Part shown: piece after piece, positions 5,477 through 6,008 of the stretch
Position numbering within the stretch: the stretch's first letter is position 1
Layout of the letters: every line of letters begins with the position of its first letter
NCBI GenBank assembly: GCA_900557355.1
Contig: USSR01000440.1
Coordinates: 1-6,008 of the forward strand
Direction of reading: 5' to 3'
Source of the DNA: an uncultured Bacteroides sp.
GTDB taxonomy: Bacteria; Bacteroidota; Bacteroidia; Bacteroidales; Bacteroidaceae
DNA: 6,008 nucleotides
Made by a program: the position numbers and the translations under genes
The notes under the pieces: model-generated
What the model was told of the DNA's origin: nothing
Database searches by the model: none
Seen by the model: the letters and a program-made list of their open reading frames with translations, nothing else

Positions 5477-5621
5477 TCATTCATTCATTCGGTCGAGTAT
5501 GTCATTTATTAATGCTTCTCTTTCTTTTTTATTTTCGGGAAATCCCATAGGCTTCGTGAAATGAAGCGAGAAGTTTTAAATTCTCATATTCTTGTTCTAA
5601 TTCCTTTCTTTCTTTCTTCAT
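5477..5621 (-). pseudogene. Small 47-codon gene with a one-base frameshift
   Basis: From the ATG at 5621 the frame reads MKKERKELEQEYENLKLLAS, then FHEAYGISRK and stops at TAA (5531-5529) after 30 residues. Removing one G from the GGG after the AY codons restores GFPENKKEREALINDILDRM and NE, ending at TGA (5479-5477). The full span is 145 nt = 48 codons plus one base, so one inserted base explains everything. The restored protein would be a highly charged, helical, soluble 47-residue protein; I do not recognise it with certainty. It lies 65 bp upstream of the DUF5053-like gene on the same strand, probably once co-transcribed. Alternative: two separate tiny ORFs, or a programmed frameshift, but the sequence there has no clear slippery heptamer. 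Confidence 0.5.
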
Positions 5622-5910
5622 CTTTCATTGGTTAAACATTAAAATTAAGAACTCTTATTTGACTTTATAAAATTAATATGTGTTTGCTTATTGTACAAGT
5701 TTTTGGAGAATTATTTTCAATGAATTAATGTAATCTATTACTTTCTTATTCATATTATTATCATTTTTAGTATATATACGCAAATAGTGTGTTAACGGGA
5801 TAGCACGATAATAAAGCAAGATGAAAATTTGCGCAAAATTTGCATCATTTTCTTTAATAATACCCGTTTATAACGCCTAAAAACGATACTTTGATATAGA
5901 TATAAGGCAA
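5622..5910. other. Non-coding AT-rich right end of the islet
   Basis: No gene is supported. Only tiny minus-strand ORFs occur (5753-5688, 21 residues, MNKKVIDYINSLKIILQKLV; and 5848-5792, 18 residues), without recognised promoters. The stretch contains a structured repeat at 5820-5846 and must hold the promoter of the decayed minus-strand genes, which I could not identify. Confidence 0.4.
5820..5846. repeat. Direct repeat AAAATTTGC within an imperfect palindrome
   Basis: AAAATTTGC occurs at 5824-5832 and 5835-5843, separated by GC. The whole block also reads as an inverted repeat: GATG-n-AAATTT, five bases, AAATTT-n-CATC. It lies about 110 bp inside the tRNA-proximal end of the islet, where recombinase arm sites or a regulatory operator could be placed. 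Confidence 0.45.
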
Positions 5911-5942
5911 TAAAAAAGCCTCTTACTTGTTTGTAAGAGGCT
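5911..5942 (-). terminator. Intrinsic terminator downstream of tRNA-Glu
   Basis: On the minus strand AGCCTCTTAC pairs perfectly with GTAAGAGGCT (10 bp, 6-nt loop), followed by TTTTTTATT. It starts 13 bp after the tRNA discriminator. Because it lies inside the islet, the element supplied it, replacing the hairpin at 3445-3491 that would have followed the tRNA before insertion. Confidence 0.85.
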
Positions 5943-5954
5943 GATAATCAGATA

Positions 5955-5969
5955 GTAGTGGGTACGAGA
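5955..5969. repeat. tRNA-proximal copy of the 15-bp att-like direct repeat
   Basis: Identical to 3493-3507. It lies within the 3' end of tRNA-Glu: last T-loop base, T-stem 3' strand, acceptor strand, discriminator A and one further C. Beyond it the two copies diverge on both sides (5954 A against 3492 G; 5970 A against 3508 T). Confidence 0.75.
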
Positions 5970-6008
5970 ATCGAACTCGTATTACATGCGTGAGAGGCAT
6001 GTGTCCTA
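5956..6008 (-). tRNA. tRNA-Glu(CTC), 3' part; 5' part outside window
   Basis: On the minus strand the anticodon stem CATGC/GCATG encloses the 7-nt loop CTCTCAC with anticodon CTC (5994-5992), which reads the glutamate codon GAG. Then come variable bases TAAT, a 5-bp T stem ACGAG/CTCGT around loop TTCGATT, acceptor strand ACCCACT and discriminator A at 5956. CCA is not encoded (CTA follows). The D-arm 3' strand (GGAC) is present; the acceptor 5' strand and most of the D-arm lie beyond 6008. Its 3' end is the probable integration site of the islet. Confidence 0.88.

Larger units (their letters stand above)
3493..5969. mobile_element. AT-rich islet integrated in the tRNA-Glu 3' end (degraded, no integrase)
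   Basis: It is bounded by 15-bp direct repeats of the tRNA 3' end, 2,462 bp apart, the arrangement left by tyrosine-recombinase integration into a tRNA gene. The islet lies on the 3' side of the tRNA as expected. Its DNA is visibly richer in A+T than the flanking chromosome on the left. Contents are two small intact genes, two minus-strand genes with frame-breaking lesions, sizeable non-coding stretches and a terminator next to the tRNA. No recombinase, replication or mobilisation gene is visible, so it is a remnant, a non-autonomous passenger, or the residue of a larger element after deletion. Confidence 0.65.

Noticed and set aside
5688..5848. Tiny minus-strand ORFs of 18 and 21 codons at the right end of the islet
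   Set aside because: They are too short, with no promoter or recognised homologue, and AT-rich DNA makes such ORFs by chance.
3493..5969. CRISPR array, toxin-antitoxin pair or defence operon in the islet
   Set aside because: No regularly spaced repeats, no overlapping toxin/antitoxin-sized gene pair with known motifs and no nuclease, helicase or reverse transcriptase motifs are visible.

Overview
The window looks like chromosomal DNA of a Bacteroidales gut bacterium, most likely Bacteroides. The grounds are TAnnTTTG-type -7 promoter elements, A-rich leaders that mostly lack Shine-Dalgarno sequences, and protein families typical of that group. Species cannot be fixed from the sequence alone.

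Left part (1-3491) is ordinary chromosome. It holds the 3' part of a periplasmic 5'-nucleotidase/metallophosphoesterase gene and an AraC-family regulator with its own Bacteroides-type promoter. Convergent to that is a Crp/Fnr-family regulator, which is divergent from a small lipoprotein of unknown function. The regulator/lipoprotein intergenic region carries an FNR-type box (TTGAC-N4-ATCAA). It sits about where a class II activator would bind at the lipoprotein promoter and overlaps the regulator's own -33 element. The regulator's recognition helix has the E-x-x-S-R residues that read TTGA half-sites in FNR. The lipoprotein gene ends inside a perfect 21-bp hairpin that can terminate transcription from either side.

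Right part (3493-5969) appears to be a small AT-rich genomic islet integrated into the 3' end of a tRNA-Glu(CTC) gene that enters from the right edge on the minus strand. The last 15 bp of that tRNA, from the T-loop edge to the first base after the discriminator, are repeated exactly at 3493-3507, 2,462 bp away. The left copy continues into an encoded CCA and then directly into the lipoprotein/tRNA bidirectional terminator. The likely ancestral locus was therefore tRNA-Glu(CCA), shared terminator, convergent lipoprotein gene. The islet has its own terminator to end the tRNA.

No integrase is visible in the islet. It carries a small membrane-anchored protein with a YodC/DUF2158-like domain (minus), a secreted probable small outer-membrane beta-barrel protein (plus) and two decayed minus-strand genes. 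One of these is a DUF5053-like gene broken by TGG-to-TGA and an extra A in an A-run. The other is a 47-codon gene with an extra G. Both reading frames can be restored exactly, and a good terminator lies 17 bp after the restored stop of the DUF5053-like gene. The islet is best read as a degraded mobile-element remnant. No complete new defence or biosynthetic system is visible.
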